The notes: a model not told the origin generated them from the letters alone. A stretch of 64,000 nucleotides of DNA from Nilaparvata lugens (GCF_014356525.2 NC_052508.1:57077441-57141440), one strand, 5' to 3'; counted from the stretch's first letter, positions 22,441 to 36,866 are shown. Numbers and translations: made by a program.

Positions 22441-23059
22441 GTCGGTACCGACTCATCAATAAACCATAAGGCCCATGTTATACGAGCGCTAATGTCGCGG
22501 CGTTCTCAGCGTCGCGTTAACTGGTTACTATCTTAACTGGTTAAATGGCTAACTGGTTAACTGTATATTAACTAATGGTTAACTAATGGTTAACTGGTAC
22601 TGTAACTGGTTAAATGGTTACCTTCCATAGTGCGCGCCAACAACGCTGTGTATAACTTGGTTCAGGCTGTGCAAAGGCTAAAAAGAAACCTTTCTACTGG
22701 TGACATTTTTTGAAGTTTTTCGATTTGTAAACTATCACAGAGAAGAGGAATGATCTCTCACTTTGTGATACTATCAAGCTATCAAAATAAAAAAGCTTTC
22801 TCGGGGAAAAAATTTTCTCCAATCATTACTTTTTGAGATATGGGTGCTGTTGATTTAAATATATGTCAGCTGTCAGCTGAATAGTGTGTTGTGTTTTTTC
22901 TGGCTCTAAATTTTGTGAAATTACGCAGAAATTTTTCAGTCAATGGTAAATTGCGTTTAATATCTTTCTTTTTTATTATGTTTTTTAACCGTCAAAATTT
23001 AAAATTCTTAGTTTTTATTGTTTTTGACTGAAAATGGACTAAATTTTAGAAAAATGTGA

Positions 23060-23183
23060 AATCATAACCCTATTTCGGACTTTTAAAATGTTATTTAAAT
23101 TTGGGAGAGAAATAATACAAGGAGTATCCTTATTTTTTCTCTCCCAAACAGTGCTTCTTTGTAAAAACAATAAATAAATAAAG
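23060..23183 (+). repeat. LINE-like 3' tail, family K, copy 3
   Basis: The plus strand carries CCTATTTCGGAC, TTTGGGAGAGAAAT, CTCTCCCAAACA and a terminal AATAAATAAATAAA. This is the same block order as 1629-1765 and 31688-31806 on the minus strand. Confidence 0.55.
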
Positions 23184-23434
23184 TTTAAATTTTTGGGGCA
23201 GGTCATTTCAAATTTGATAAGAGATAAATTAATGAAATTTCGAGGATACTTCATGGTATTTTTGATTGTATAAAACAATTTTTTCAGATCATATTAATTT
23301 TTGAGAAAGTTATTCAATTCACCAAAAATGACCAAAAATAAGTTTTAATTGAGTTATTTTTGGTAAATTGCATAACTTTCTCAAAAATTGATATTATCTG
23401 CAAATTTTTGTTTTATGCTCTCAAACAAGCTTGC

Positions 23435-23656
23435 ATATTTCGGCCATATCATGTGGAATGTGGAAAAATACGGCCTGCTGAAATCCGTTCTCAAAGAAAA
23501 TATCTATGGCAGAAGAGGGGACAAGGAAGAAGGAGAATATCATGGCTGAACAACCTGCGGACCTGGTTCTCCAAGACTATATCAGAACTTTTCAGGATGG
23601 CTGTAAATAAGATATTATCCATAGTAAGGCTGATCACCAATATTCGGAACGAATAG
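23435..23656 (+). pseudogene. LINE reverse-transcriptase C-terminal fragment
   Basis: The 3' end of an open frame encodes GRRRISWLNNLRTWFSKTIS, then ELFRMAVNKI, and ends LITNIRNE before a stop. This basic-patch/SWL.NLR.W/ELFR.AV pattern is the extreme C-terminus of a non-LTR retrotransposon polyprotein; a second fragment of the same type lies at 52657-52800. It sits in the hormone intron in sense orientation. RT motifs are absent, so it is a truncated remnant. Confidence 0.75.
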
Positions 23657-25707
23657 GCACTAGCAGAAGAAGAAGCAATCAACAATACCATGAAGAATTT
23701 TATCCTCGAAATTTCATTGATTATCGAATTTGGAATAACCTGTCCCAAAAATGTAAACTTTATGTGCTCATATCTCAAAATAGTATAATTCGCACCTAGA
23801 GCAGAAAATGAGATTTTTCCGGCTCGAAATCGGTTTTCAAGTCCGAGGCCGTGGGCCGAGGACTAGAAAGGATTGAGAGCCAGAAAAAACATTTTTGCCT
23901 GTGGTGCGAACGCTATTTTTCGCTACACACAAAAATAAATAATATATATATATGAGAATAGTTTTGTTTACTAAGCACTTCCGAAAGCAGAAGTGGAAGG
24001 TGATAGTTCTAGCAAATCTGAGGTAATCTGAATATCAGGAAATTGTCCAAGTATTTTTATTTTCCATTCTGATTTGTCTAAATAACCTAAAAGATGATGT
24101 TCAATTATGTGGGAGGTTAAGTTTATACTTTTTTATTCATTCAAATTACAATGAGATGATATTATTATAAATGTTTTAATTATTGAATAATGAACACAAA
24201 TAATGAAAAGTTTTTTGATCAGCCGAAAAGAAACCTGTTCTGACGTCAGACGAGAGTCGTCTGCAAACAATGTCTTTCAGATCTACGTAGGGACTGGAAA
24301 ACAGCTGCTTTCTGTGCAGTGTGGCGAAAAGTAATGATCGGAGACAATTTTTTTTTCCCGATAAAACATTTTCGATTTAATAGGTTGATAGTATACAAAT
24401 CGAAAAATTTTCAAAAATTTCTCCAGTAGAATGTTTTTTTTAGCCTTTGCACAGACTAATTCACAAATCATAATCACAAGTCATATAGATATGACTGGGC
24501 AAAAGCAACCGGTCAAGCCCAAAATTGTTCTACTCCCAAATTTTGTAAATAGTAAAATTTTCAAAAGATAGGTTTTATTTTCAATGCTAAACAATTGAGT
24601 CCAATTATAAGTCTGTAGAAGAGAATCTGAATGAAGAATAACCAGCTTGGTTATTTTGAAATTGAAAGGATGAAGTACTGAATAGACAACAGAATGCATC
24701 TACGCACTTATTAACGTATTAACACATTAGCATATAGACATATTCTACGCAATCGTGCACTCAACATTTAAATTAATTTTTTAAAGAAATCATTTCCAAA
24801 ATTACGATTGCACATTGAATTATTTTTAAATTATTAACTCTGTTACAATAACTGCCACAGATATTTGATAACACTGCTGCGATAGGTACCGTTTTCCCTA
24901 TTAAATATTCTTCTCTAGAATCGAAATCTTTTATTTTCACTAGTATCTGGAACCACTCTTCCATCAATGATTCCCATCTATTCACTTTTTCATTCATCCA
25001 TCTAACATCTCTCCATAAAAATTCAACAGAAGTGTCCATTTTCAAAACTATCCCATCTCTCTGAAGGTGAAGGTTGACGAGTTCGTCAATCTATTTTTCA
25101 CAAAACAAGAGAAAATTTCAGAGTTCCTCTTCAGCATTCGTGAATGATAGCTGTAAACCTGAAAACTCAGTGTTGCTGAGAGGTAGAGGTACCAGTGGTG
25201 AGTGGTGGCACTCATCATTAATCATTCATTGTGAAAATATAGTCCGCGGCGCAGAAATTGGTCCGTTTCTCACGCTTCGGGTGAATTCTATCCCAGTTGA
25301 ATATATTGTTGTTATGATATTGTGTTAATCCTGTAAGCGCTCGGACCTTTGTGATATTCAGAAAATGTGAAATGTGTGGTGGAAAATCCAGGCTTGTGCT
25401 GATCCATTGTACTCGGGAAAGACAACTGACAGAATTCGGGGTGCAAGCTTCCAGTCCACACAGGAACTGATTATTTGCTCACAGTTGTGTGCTGACGACA
25501 TCTGATTAAGGAGCGGTTTCTAATTGAATTACTCCTTTGTGTAGCTGACAAATAACTGAATGACCTTTTCCCACATCTTGACCACAGGAAAAATAAGGAA
25601 TAATGATGAAAAATACATAAATTTACCATGCTTTGAAAACTTACAGAAACAATATTTTATCCTCAACAAACAAAAGAAAACTTAGAATTCAAGATTTAGT
25701 AATCACA

Positions 25708-26116
25708 AATTACTAAAAACACCGGAAGAACACCTTGATCAAATTTTATAGAGCCATGGCGATACCCACTTTGACTTACGGAAGTGAAGCATGGGTGCTG
25801 ACAAGGAAGCTTGAATCAAGAATACAGTCAGCAGAGATGCGATTCCTTAGACAAGTCAAAGGATGCACAAGAGAGGATCGGATTCGGAATGAAAATATAA
25901 GAAGAGAATGTGATGTCCAACCAGTGTTGGGTTTGATAAAAACATATAGAAATAAGTGGTCAGATCATGTCCTTAGAATGCATGAAGACCGTTTCCCATT
26001 GAATGCCCTACTCCACAAGCCAATAGGCAGAAGAAGTATTGGTAGACCGGGGGAGAGATGGACGCCGGAACAGGCTTGAAAAGCCTAATCCATGACGATG
26101 ATGATGATGATGATGA
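25708..26116 (+). pseudogene. LINE reverse-transcriptase fragment with (GAT)n tail
   Basis: The open frame (ATG internal at 25750) encodes NTLIKFYRAMAIPTLTYGSE followed by AWVLTRK. This is the thumb-region signature (…P.L.YGSE.W.L) after the reverse-transcriptase core, and RFLRQVKGCTREDRIRNENI follows. The frame stops at 26079, then continues weakly into a GATGATGAT tract (26094-26116) that looks like the element's tail. No RT core (YADD) or endonuclease is present. Confidence 0.85.
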
Positions 26117-29100
26117 GTAATCACAAAGTCAAAATGAATAAGGATCTACTTTGGGGCCACTTCTGTTCATTATTTACGTGAATGATCCCATAGTTGAGAA
26201 TGATATTGTATCTATCAATGTATGAATAAATAAATGATATTCTTTGTACTTTTCTCAGTGCCTTGACACTTGCATGTAGCAATGTAAGTTTTGAGCTCAG
26301 ATTGATAAAGTAATTTCGTAAGTTTGAATCAGGAAGTGTGATCGATTACAGAGCCAAAGAAAGGATGCTGAATACTTCAAGCATGGCAGTGAGGCGCTGA
26401 AAGTAAACTGTTACATCGTTTTCAGCTGAAAAACTTGTAGAAGTCAAGCAGGATTTGAATAAAATAGCTGCCTTCATTTCGAAGTTGAGGAGTTTCTTTG
26501 CTGCGAAGTTCATTCCTTCTCTTACTTACACCTTACAATATTGACGTTCTCACATAGTGAAAATATTTAATTGGGAGGTTTCTGAAACTTTAGTAATTTT
26601 TCAGAAAATAAAAAATGCTGTACGGTACTAAAGAGAGAAAATCCAATGAAAAAGTTGAGATAGTAAAAAAATTAACCATTTAATAAGATGGAAACTCCAT
26701 AAGAAGCAATGAATCTAATAATAGAATGAGATCGAATACATTGAAAATAAGAAAATATCACATACTAATACCATCCATTTGAGTACATGCATCAGTGCAT
26801 TTTACATTCCCAATAGCCCCGAAAATTCAACCTCCCTGGTCCACTTTGATCAGCATGACTAATAAAATGCATCATAATAGAAATAATTATTCCAATCAAC
26901 GTTATCAGAAATAAGGATTCTTATGGAAAAGCTGCTTTTGAACTACTATTCTATAGGTTCTCACATTTACAATTATTAAGGCTACAAAAAAAGAGAATAT
27001 AAAGGTACTGTGATATTGTTTGATAGAATAGTGCTCTCGATAGTATGTATGGAATATTTCATTATTTTGTTCAAGATGAGGAGTATAAAACTATAAAAAT
27101 ATGAGCTAATTGTGAATAAGTTGTAGTGTCACTATCTTCCCGTAAGTGACTCCCCAGCAACCAAAAGTCAATCTTCTTCTCTTAGTTATTGTTACGTCAA
27201 TGGTAGTGACAAGAAGTTGATAGCGAAGTGCAGTGTATGGACAGAGAAGCATTCTAGCGAAGAAAGGCAGAGCTTACTCGTAACACCAGAGAAACTGAGT
27301 AGTAGGAGTGTAATAAGTAGTATTAAAGAATAAGAAGTTCTAATCTTTCTTATCTTTATCTATTTCATAGAAGTTCATGCTATTCAGAGCAATACCGATT
27401 GACGAATGAAATGTAGCTTCAATAGCCTGGAACCCACTTATATTTTTATCATGAGCCATGAAACTATGAACTTTCACTTCTAAGATACTCTAATAAGTTT
27501 CTAATGTACCACTATTTTCATGACGTTCTATACGTAATTACAAAATATGAATTTATATGTGAGAATTGGAGCATTGCGGTGTACTACTCACAAGAGAGTA
27601 GTTTAGTGATGAGCATTATTTTGTAAGCTGGAAACCACCCCAATGCAGTCGACACAAGAACAGTCCGCACACACGCACAGTCACGCTCGCGAGCAAACAG
27701 TAGGACGCCGGTGCCAAACTGAAGTGTGACGCTGTGTGTAATTAGACCATTACAAGCTAAGCTTCCAGTCTCCTTTATCTCTATCATGCACGCGCTTTAA
27801 AACTGTGTCTGTCGGAAATTTGAAGATACGAGCTCGTTTCAGCGACCACATTCTAAAATCCAATTCGAAGTTGATATTTTCATGTACGAGCATTTCGTTT
27901 GCAGATTGAAAATTGTGGACTAATCCCCATGTGACATTATTAATTGAGCCGTAACAGTGACAAATTCCCACTGACTCATTCTCTCCAACTTTATCTGTTA
28001 AAACTCTGGCCACCGTGATAACAGACGGAAGTAGAACTCTATTGGTAGAACGAGTGTTATATTATCATGTTCAAAGGGAAATATGAGTTCTCCAATTGAT
28101 TTGTATGTTCCACTCACTGTAAGCATTATAAATGATTTGGAGTATCCCCTATCCTCACCATCAACCCCTGTTTATACCTTAACTACTATTATTCCCAATG
28201 ATCATTAATTTTATTGTCGAATTGTAAAAATCAGTTCATCCTTTGAAAAAATCACAATTATAATGAAGATGAATCGCGATATGGTGTTTAATCAATGATT
28301 ATAATATAATATATTGTAGTAATATATATATAATTTAATATAAAATAATATATATAATAGTTGGTAGGCCTTATATAGTTTTTCATTCAATAATGTATGA
28401 TTCTAGGAGAACTAGAACGTTAACTAGAGTTGGGGAGGGAAGAAAATTATTATGCCTAGGGGTGCCAAATTGCTAAATCCGGACTTGTAAATAAATGTAC
28501 ACCTCAATATTCCAATTTTCTAATAAACATTGAATGTATGCCGAATAATACTGTTTTGAATCGTAAATAGATCATAATATTACCCTTTTAAAACTATACA
28601 TTGCAAAAAATGAATAAACTAATACTTTGAAGTAGAATATTGAAGGATTCCTTGAATAGTTCATGATTATTGGCAAGATTTTTTATACTGATCAATTCAA
28701 TAGATTAATACAATTTCCAAAAAGGGATATCATTCCTGACAAATATGTTTTGAGAAAAATTTAATAGAACTGGAGCTTATGAATCCCGAATTCTATAGTC
28801 AGCTAGACTTGGAGAGAATAAAATTTTATAACATACTATACTCTCTGGTCAGACTAGCAACATTATTTTTCAACTAATAATGAGGATACAAACATTGTCA
28901 CATGTACTAGCTTCACGTCTCTGTAGAATTTGATTGATTATTGATCTGTACTCCCAAATAAATAATGGGGGTTTCCTCTCCTAGTATATGCAACGATTCT
29001 CCAAAATCCTTTTTTTTGCGAGAAACGCTTTGCAATACAAATAAGGTTGACTGTCGTTAGAAGTCCAGTGGGAGCGCTTTTGCAGGAAGTAGCACTTTGT

Positions 29101-30114
29101 ACATGAGTGTTATTTCTTCAAAAGGCCATTCCCCCTTCATTATAAAGGAGACGTCTTATATAACAAGGCTGATAGAATAATAATCCTGTAAATCCTATCA
29201 AAATACACACAAATAATGCCGTTGGTAGAGAGGCCAGTTTCGGGCACGTCTCCTATCCGATGATATTTTATTGAAGTGAGGGGAAATAATCTGAAAATTG
29301 ATTTTCCCTTAGGCTACCACCTCGTCCACGATCTCAAAATAACCTGTTACCGGTATTCATTGCAAGCATTATGAAACCAATTTCCTTGCATCCAAATCAC
29401 TCGTTAATTTTCTACCGTGTCAAATCGATGTTCTGACTGTATACAATCCAGGGGTTTCCATAGAAGATAGAATCGAGTCGTGATAGAAAGGACTAAAAAT
29501 CCATCCAATAGAGAATATTTCCATTTCATTTAGATCTAAGAATTTCATTGATGGACAACGCACATTGTGATCTACGGAGATTCAACCTCTCTGTAATACA
29601 TTTAAATGAATATAACTAAATAAACTTATAATTTAACTAATGTACATTATAAGAGCATTAGAATGAATGATTCAGTTGGAGCATGGATGATATTATTAGC
29701 TAATATTAGTGTATTTTTATACAAGCTTTATACGTGAGAAAGAGAGATTTAAAGAAACAAACTGAAGGAATAAGTGAGGAGTTTTTCAGGCGAAGATAAC
29801 GGTAAAAACAAGCAAACTGGAGAACAAAGCGTGCTAATGAGGTAAGAACTGACGTCATGTAGCTCTGAACGAGATGTTGTTGCACGAATCTCTATCATTG
29901 CATTCTTATGATGTGAAAATCTGTCCAATAAAAATGAATAATTTCCAATAGTAATTTGTAGAATATCCTATTCAAGAGTATCTTATGTCTTCGATCAATA
30001 TTCACTAAATTGATAAAGCTGTATTGGCTATTATAATAATATCGCCTGGTATTGGCCATTATAATAATATTGTCTGACTTTATCATAATAATATTGGCCA
30101 TAAGCCTGGTTGAG

Positions 30115-30694
30115 GGCTGTTCGGTACACTTTTTTCTATTATTTAAATTGGATAATCTTTTTCAATATAATTGTCAAGATCATTATAAGAGTCAGAAAAA
30201 GTGTCAACTGAAATTTTTAAGTGGTCCAATAAGCGAGTTATGGGTTGTTGAAGTGCTAACTTTCCAGATTCCGTTTTCTTTCCAGATCATGAACGCTTTC
30301 GACTATATTATTAGATCTTCTCTTAAAAATTCCAAAAATGTATCTTTCCAAACTATAACATTTTATTCCCCATATCTTTCATAAATAAAATGTAACATTT
30401 TTTTATATTTTCGATAACTTGTCTATTTTGGCATTAATCGCGAAAAAACGCATACTATTAGAACAAAGCCAATGATATTAAATGAATGTATTAAAAAAAC
30501 TCCAATGGAAAATTCGAAACCGTTTATGATCTGGAAAGAAAACGGAGTTTAGCACTTCAACAACCCATAACTCGCTTATTAGACCACTTAAAAATTCCAG
30601 TTGCCACTTTTTCTCACTCTTATAATGATCTCAATGATTATATTGAAAAAGATTATCCAATTTAAATAAAAATAAAAAGGTGTACCGAACAGCC
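30115..30694. mobile_element. 580-bp foldback element, family H
   Basis: Ends GGCTGTTCGGTACAC and GTGTACCGAACAGCC are perfect inverted repeats. Homology of the arms continues inward past AAGCGAGTTATGGG, AAGTGCTAA and TTTTCTTTCCAGATC/its inverse, to roughly 30294 and 30525. The short centre is AT-rich. A 110-codon frame at 30052-30384 reflects the arm sequence and is not evidently a gene. Confidence 0.75.
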
Positions 30695-31687
30695 AACAGG
30701 ATATTCGTATAGAATAAAGGAGCCCTGCCTATTCTTGAGTGGGTGGAATAGGCAAGGATCAATAATCTTATAGTATTTGTATCACATTGCTTGCTTGTAA
30801 GATGAAATATGGAATCATTTGATCATTTCTCAATAGAGAGAATATAATAAAAGTTTGTGATTACGCGTAATATCACCAAGAATAGCACATAAAAATAGTT
30901 CCTTCTCTCACACACTAATCATTAATCGATAATAGATGATAACCGGGAAACTCTGGGGCTGATTTCCACAGCAAGCAGTTTCCACTGGGCCTATTTCTTA
31001 TTTGGTCTGAATTATGTTTTCTTCCAAGAAAATATCATTTCCCGATTGGAGAACTATTAGTTTAGAGTCTTCAAAGGCAAGTAGTTTAGATTGTTTCTTC
31101 AGATTTCCCTGAAGTCTGTAATCAATTCTAAAGAATATGCAATTTGGTAGAACTCAAATGAGATTAACATGCTGATAGGTGTTGCTACATTCATTAAGTT
31201 ACTACTCTCATGAATGAGTGAATTTAAGAAGTATACCGTATATTGTTAGTGACATAAATGACTTTAGAAACACTTTCATTACATTCTTGATATTTGCCAG
31301 ACCAGCATAATGACCTATCCTCAGGTCACTTATTACTTATTCTTCTTTGAATAATAACCCTCTTCCTAAGGTTTATATTCTATAAAACTTGAAATATTAT
31401 GGTGGTTGACCGGAAAATGTCCTCCATTCTTTGTTTTCTGCATCACTGGAGAATAATATTTGATATATCATGATCCCATGGCTGGTGTCATGCCAGTTCA
31501 ATATTGATTAGCTCTCTATTGAAATCCAATTCTCAGTTGCCGTAGTAATTGAAGTGGTTGATGAAATGATGTCTATCACTTTCCTTTGTAACTGAACTAC
31601 TTAATGAGATCCATGAATCCATAGGTTTTGAATTAATGGATTAATGATCCATAGGTTTTGATCAATAAAACCTATTCTCTCTTTATT

Positions 31688-31806
31688 CTTTATTTGTTTA
31701 TACAATAAGTACATTTTCGAAATGATAGGGAGTGGAAAAATGAGGTAACCTTGTGACATTCCTCTCCCAAATTTAGGTAATGTACCACATAGTCCGAAAT
31801 AGGTTG
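31688..31806 (-). repeat. LINE-like 3' tail, family K, copy 2
   Basis: It carries the same ordered blocks as the copy at 1629-1765: CCTATTTCGGACTATG, TTTGGGAGAGGAATG and an AATAAAG-type tail on the minus strand. Confidence 0.6.
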
Positions 31807-31809
31807 AGT

Positions 31810-31898
31810 CTATTCTATTCTATTCCTATTCTATTCCTATTCTATTCTATTCCTATTCTATTCTATTCCTATTCTATTCTATTCCTATTCTATTCTAA
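31810..31898. repeat. ATTCT/ATTCCT minisatellite
   Basis: About 16 units of CTATT with interspersed CCTATT variants, directly abutting the family K tail. Confidence 0.9.
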
Positions 31899-32261
31899 CG
31901 ATTCAGATTTGTTCTGATGGAATAACTTTTCCAAGACCAGATTGGTAGACCATTATTAATGACAAATTGGGTTTCCAGGAAACTTGTTGGGAAAAATGAC
32001 AGTGTTGTATCTTCCCTTGAGTGGATAAGACCTGTAATTGTTGGTTACTTTTCTAATTTGAGAGAGTGGAGTGGTGTTGTGTGTCACGTGATACGAAACG
32101 AATACTTGTTTGCAGGCTGGAAAGTTGTATTCTTTTTCCAGTAGTTGCTGCCCAATCTAATAAAATAGCTTGAATGAAACCAGGCTCCGTCTGAGCAGCA
32201 CATTGATCCAAGCTTTTAAAATGTCTCCATTATCCTTGAATGAGGAACCTAATAGCTTATA

Positions 32262-32596
32262 CTCTGTACAGAATATTTGTGAGAAATTGCAGTCTTGCAA
32301 GAAATCCTCCTTATTGTATTGAATATTATATATCTTATTTATTTTTTTAAAAATAAATTCTTGACCTCCAACAATATCATGATAATACAAGAAGAAACAC
32401 CCTTATGATAACAATGAATTGGACCATTACCCTGTACAGAATTATTGTGAGAAGTTACAGTCTTGCAAAAAATCCTCCTTATTGTATTGAATATTATACC
32501 CCACATTTATTATGTAAAAATAGACTCTTGACCTCCTAAAATATCATATACTAGAAGAACGTTCACCCTTATGATTACAATGAATTGGACCATAAT
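32262..32596. repeat. Tandem duplication, two copies of about 165 bp
   Basis: Both copies share TGTACAGAAT, GCAGTCTTGCAA or close variants, AATCCTCCTTATTGTATTGA, CTTGACCTCC and AATGAATTGGACCAT. Copies meet at about 32428. Confidence 0.85.
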
Positions 32597-33253
32597 AAAA
32601 TTACAAAAATCGACATATTATGGTGCCATGTAATGCAGTACATATAACAGGAGTATTCAATAGTTTATTCTATTAATTTCTGTTGCTACTTCTTCCCTGT
32701 GCTATTCCACGATACCTACCTTATTGTGATACTTGTTGAAGAATAGCACTGAACATAATAAAATACAGGTCACAATCTACAGTATTCCAGTAAGAGGATA
32801 GTCAGGGGTGTCCAAGCACTGGAATACCCCCCCGCTTATACGAAACATTTTTTCCAGTAGTCATTAAAACACTGCAAAACTTTTCAATGATATCAATAAT
32901 GACATTGAACCGGGGTATGGTTAGGTTAGGTTACCTAATATTTATTATGATATGGAAGATTCATGATTATTAAGAAAGGATTAAATTGACCCTAGAAAAT
33001 TGATTTTTAAGTACCCACCCAATATAATTTCAAGGACGCAGTCTGCGACCAAACTCCCACACACCTATCCCTGGGATAGTGATAGCGGAAGAGTAAAAAA
33101 TGTTGTTGACATTATTTGATTGTGCTACAATATAGTTCTCATGAGTTCCCTAATTTTCCTGTTCATCCATGTTTCAAGAAGAATTGAAATATGTTTTGCT
33201 TCCGAGTCTGCTTCTGTTAGCTTCATCCTGTTGGGGAAAATTAGTTCATTGGA

Positions 33254-33316
<63 letters not shown>

Positions 33317-33430
33317 TTATTTGCCAAAAACAAAATTACATTATAAAACTTACTATAATTTAAATTATACAATACAATTCGAATCTAAATCGAATCAGAA
33401 TCATGAACATCCTCCCATTTAGACGCCAAA
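33254..33430 (-). repeat. LINE-like 3' end with (ATT)21 tail
   Basis: Plus-strand 33254-33316 is (AAT)21. Read on the minus strand the unit is a UTR-like stretch ending TTTTTGGCAAATAAATTATT and then pure ATT triplets, a classic LINE tail grown into a microsatellite. A partial duplication of its start (GACGCCAAATAA…GGATTCAATATTTAT) lies at 33497-33545. Confidence 0.6.
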
Positions 33431-33560
33431 TAAACTTTGAATGGATTCAATATTTATCTGAGCTATCATTCCATCCATATCTGATATTTGAATATCCTTC
33501 ATTCAGACGCCAAATAACCTTTGGGTGGATTCAATATTTATTGAATTCAGTTTATCAGAG

Positions 33561-33612
33561 ATTGACAATGATGTAATAACCGAAACCGGTCTTTCTAAGT
33601 ATCAATAAATCA
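33561..33612 (+). repeat. GACCGAAA-type short motif, possible retroelement terminus
   Basis: ATTGACAATGATGTAATAAC, then CGAAACCGGTC and ATCAATAAAT, parallels the loop of the foldback at 17886-18014 (minus-strand reading). The shared architecture suggests termini of the same element class. Confidence 0.35.
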
Positions 33613-34982
33613 GTGGTTTTTGACAATTTCTTAGTCTTTTTCATTCAAGATTCAATATTTATCTGAGCTATCGGATCTTTTGCTGTGTGTTTTCATGAAT
33701 GAAGTAGAGCTCCATTTATAAGAACATTCTTTCATGCTTCATAATCATGGAAACGTTTTATAAATTATAAGTATTGAGATGTTATTCCAAGGATAGTATT
33801 CGAGGTCCTCTTTCGGTGAGACCCCTAAAAATGCACACACTCATTAGTTCTTCATCGAATCCTGGTGAATAATTCGATTACAGGGAATGTAGTGTGCAGT
33901 AGTAAATTTTTGATGACTTGGTTACTTCCCTCTATGAACCGGCAATAATCACATCTCTTAAAATTAGGCTTGAGCAAAGGGGAACTATAATTGGTCTACA
34001 CTTTGAATGGAGAAGGCATGCATCAGAGTGCTTACCCAACTCATACCATACGACAGTAAACTCCATTATACAAGCCTAAGTGGAGCATGGATACATGTCC
34101 TTCCTCTTTGATATCAAATGATGTTACCAGGCATCTGATCTTGGAGTTAAATTGTACAGAATACAACTAAAGACTATTATAATGCCCGGGAGTCTGTTAT
34201 TATACTTACAACTAGTAAAGACAATGATCAATGTTATTGTAATATTGCGTGAATAGCTTATAAGATTAATGGACGATTATCAAAAAGCAAGGTGGAAAAA
34301 GAATTTCCTCCTTCTATAACTGAAGGTGCTCACACTGCAGAAATTTCATTCTTCCACTGGAGTCACACTCTCATTAATGAATCGAAAACATCGGTATAAC
34401 GTTTACATTACGCTTTAAAAAAATGTAATAATAATTTATTAATGAGGATTACAATTTCAAACATCATACAATCCTTTTATCTTTCTAGATTTATTGATAT
34501 AGCATAGCTCTTCTACAATATTCAAATTATACATTCATAAAGTATATCCATTTCCAAACCAAATCAAATGTAATCTAGCCATGATGCTGCCATGGAGATT
34601 TCCAACACAAAAACTTTGAACCATTGTACAGATCAAGTTAGATGGTCAACTTACTTTTTCAAGATATAACAGGATAACATTGGGAAGGTATAGAGAAAAA
34701 ATTGTACCGTCTTATCATACAGCAGACTGCTAATTTTTGGGTGTTTGATCACAAAGACTGCCTGTCCTTTATGCGACGACGAATGATTTCAGCTGTCTGT
34801 CTTCAATTTCGATTCCAACTTGTACTTCTATACTAAACGGAGTAAGCTGAAAAGTTCTATTCAATCATATTATAATCACAAGTTGTGAATATCAAAATCA
34901 TTTAAACAGCTCATAAGCGAGTTTTTCAGCCCAGGGAGCTCACTAGTTTGATCACGGTTAAATTAAATAGCCTTTTAAGCCA

Positions 34983-35129
34983 GTTACATAACATCGTATT
35001 TTGAACGTACGATTTATGCCATCCTTATAAATCAGATTGAACAGAACTTGACAAACATCATCTGTTTGAAATCTTCTGTTCAATGTTATTGGATCAATAA
35101 GGACGGCAAAAAATCTATGTGTGTGTAAC
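34983..35129. mobile_element. Small foldback MITE, family E copy 1
   Basis: The left end GTTACATAACATCG and right end TATGTGTGTGTAAC are imperfect inverted repeats. Inner blocks GCC.TCCTTATAAAT and its inverse AATAAGGACGGC match those at 50939-51117. Confidence 0.55.
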
Positions 35130-36866
35130 TAACCTTACGTTTAACCGGGAGAAAGAGGTATTCTACGTGAAATTACGAGTTATTAATGAATAGGAGTTTG
35201 ACTGGGGAGTTAGTCTCAGAAATGATATGTAGTGAACAGTTCAACCCAGTAGCTTGCGACACCTACCGGCAGAATTGAGAACAACCCTAGTAGGTGATAC
35301 AATCTACCAATCAGGAGAGAGAATGGGAGCTTGGAGGCGTGGCTTACAGTCATTGGTCCGTTACTCATAAGTCATGATTTCGGTATTCTGTATCATTCGC
35401 TCTATCACTCACACTCCTTCTCTCTTGAAGAAGAGTGTTAAAAATGGGAAGGATATTCTTGGGAATCATTTTCAAAAATTGGCACATTCCGTACTCATTA
35501 CACATACATAGTTAAATTATGCACAGTCAATCAGTAGAGTAATATATTATCATGAGCAAATTCTCCAGCTTAATTTAATGAACGAGTAATTAGTTATTTA
35601 ATGAACTAGTAGTTGGTGTGTTCTTACTGATGACTAGAGCAGCCTTGAGACTATCTGTCCTTTATGCACCGACACTGTAACATTCAGTAAGATCTACTTC
35701 AAATTGTCAGCATCAATAGAATTTATGTTATTTTTAATGATATCTTGTTTATTTGAACCACCGTATTTCTTGTTCTACAGTTCGTATATTCTTGTTCACA
35801 GTTTCAGGTAAATCTCAATGTAATATACTGAACAAATTCAAGTGTGTTTTCCTTTTCCTGTGCGTCTGTTTTCAGTTTTCCTTGGGAGAGGAAAAGCGTA
35901 ACACAGCTGACGAGTGGAAAGTGTCAGATCGATGGTTGACGCAGGAGTGTTGTTGAAACGGCTCCTTTCTTCTCACGGGAATAGTCTTGATTGGATACAA
36001 TTTCATCACCTCTATGGAAGCGAGTTGCTTACCAAGATTATTCGGATGGAAGCGAAAGCCTGACTGTAGTCAATATGATAACCTGATTCTCGGTTCACAT
36101 TCGCCTGGAACTGAACCGATCTCTCGGCTCGCAGGTCCCTCAATCACGTGTACAATGTCGCTTTGCTCGAAATGACTTTGAAAGTTCTATAAACTTGAAG
36201 CTAGTCTTGTTTGTGATCAATTTCGGCTTCGCCAGCCACCTACTAACGTTGTTGGTGGTTGTTGCAACGGTCTACTTAGTGTCTACCAGCTCATAACACC
36301 AACAATAACTCATTTCCTGCTTGATCACTTCAGACTAGAGGTACTCGCATACATTTGGCAAACATTGATTTCATTGAGCCGTACATATGAAGCTCGATTG
36401 AGTGGTTGTTCTCCATCCTACTATCCTGATGTAAAGGATTTTTCCAATTGCTTTTGAAATTTCTGTTCAATTAGCTCCCACTATTTGAATGAAGATTTCA
36501 TAAGCTCATGAAAGAATAGAATTCTCCAGACATTAATTCATTGATTTATATGCATATTGCGTATGAATTAGATGGTGTCCTTATATTCTATGTTTATCGA
36601 ATGCTAATTATTTGTTTTAGAACATGGATGAATTTGATTCAGATTGTTTGTTTGGGCTTACCGTGGAAGAATAACTGATATTGAAGATGTTTTAAGAGGT
36701 TCAATTGCTCATGTTCCATTTCACACTAAGGCTTTCACAAGTCATTCAATGTAGTTGGAAAACACAAAATTTGAGGAGATTTGACAAAACATATTATTGT
36801 CCGATATGATGAAGTGATATTACAAATATCACTGATTCGGACTGTACCAATAAATATATTCTACAA

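Noticed and set aside
22225..22536. A 103-codon single-exon version of the GPB5 N-terminus
   Set aside because: It starts with GTG upstream of a splice acceptor and reads past the GAG|GTCGGT donor into intron. Homology stops exactly at codon 64.
27750..28013. An 87-codon minus-strand frame as a gene
   Set aside because: It starts with GTG, has no recognised domain, no convincing splice sites, and lies within the GPB5 intron.
33120..33422. A poly-isoleucine membrane protein frame
   Set aside because: The run of isoleucines is the (AAT)21 LINE tail.
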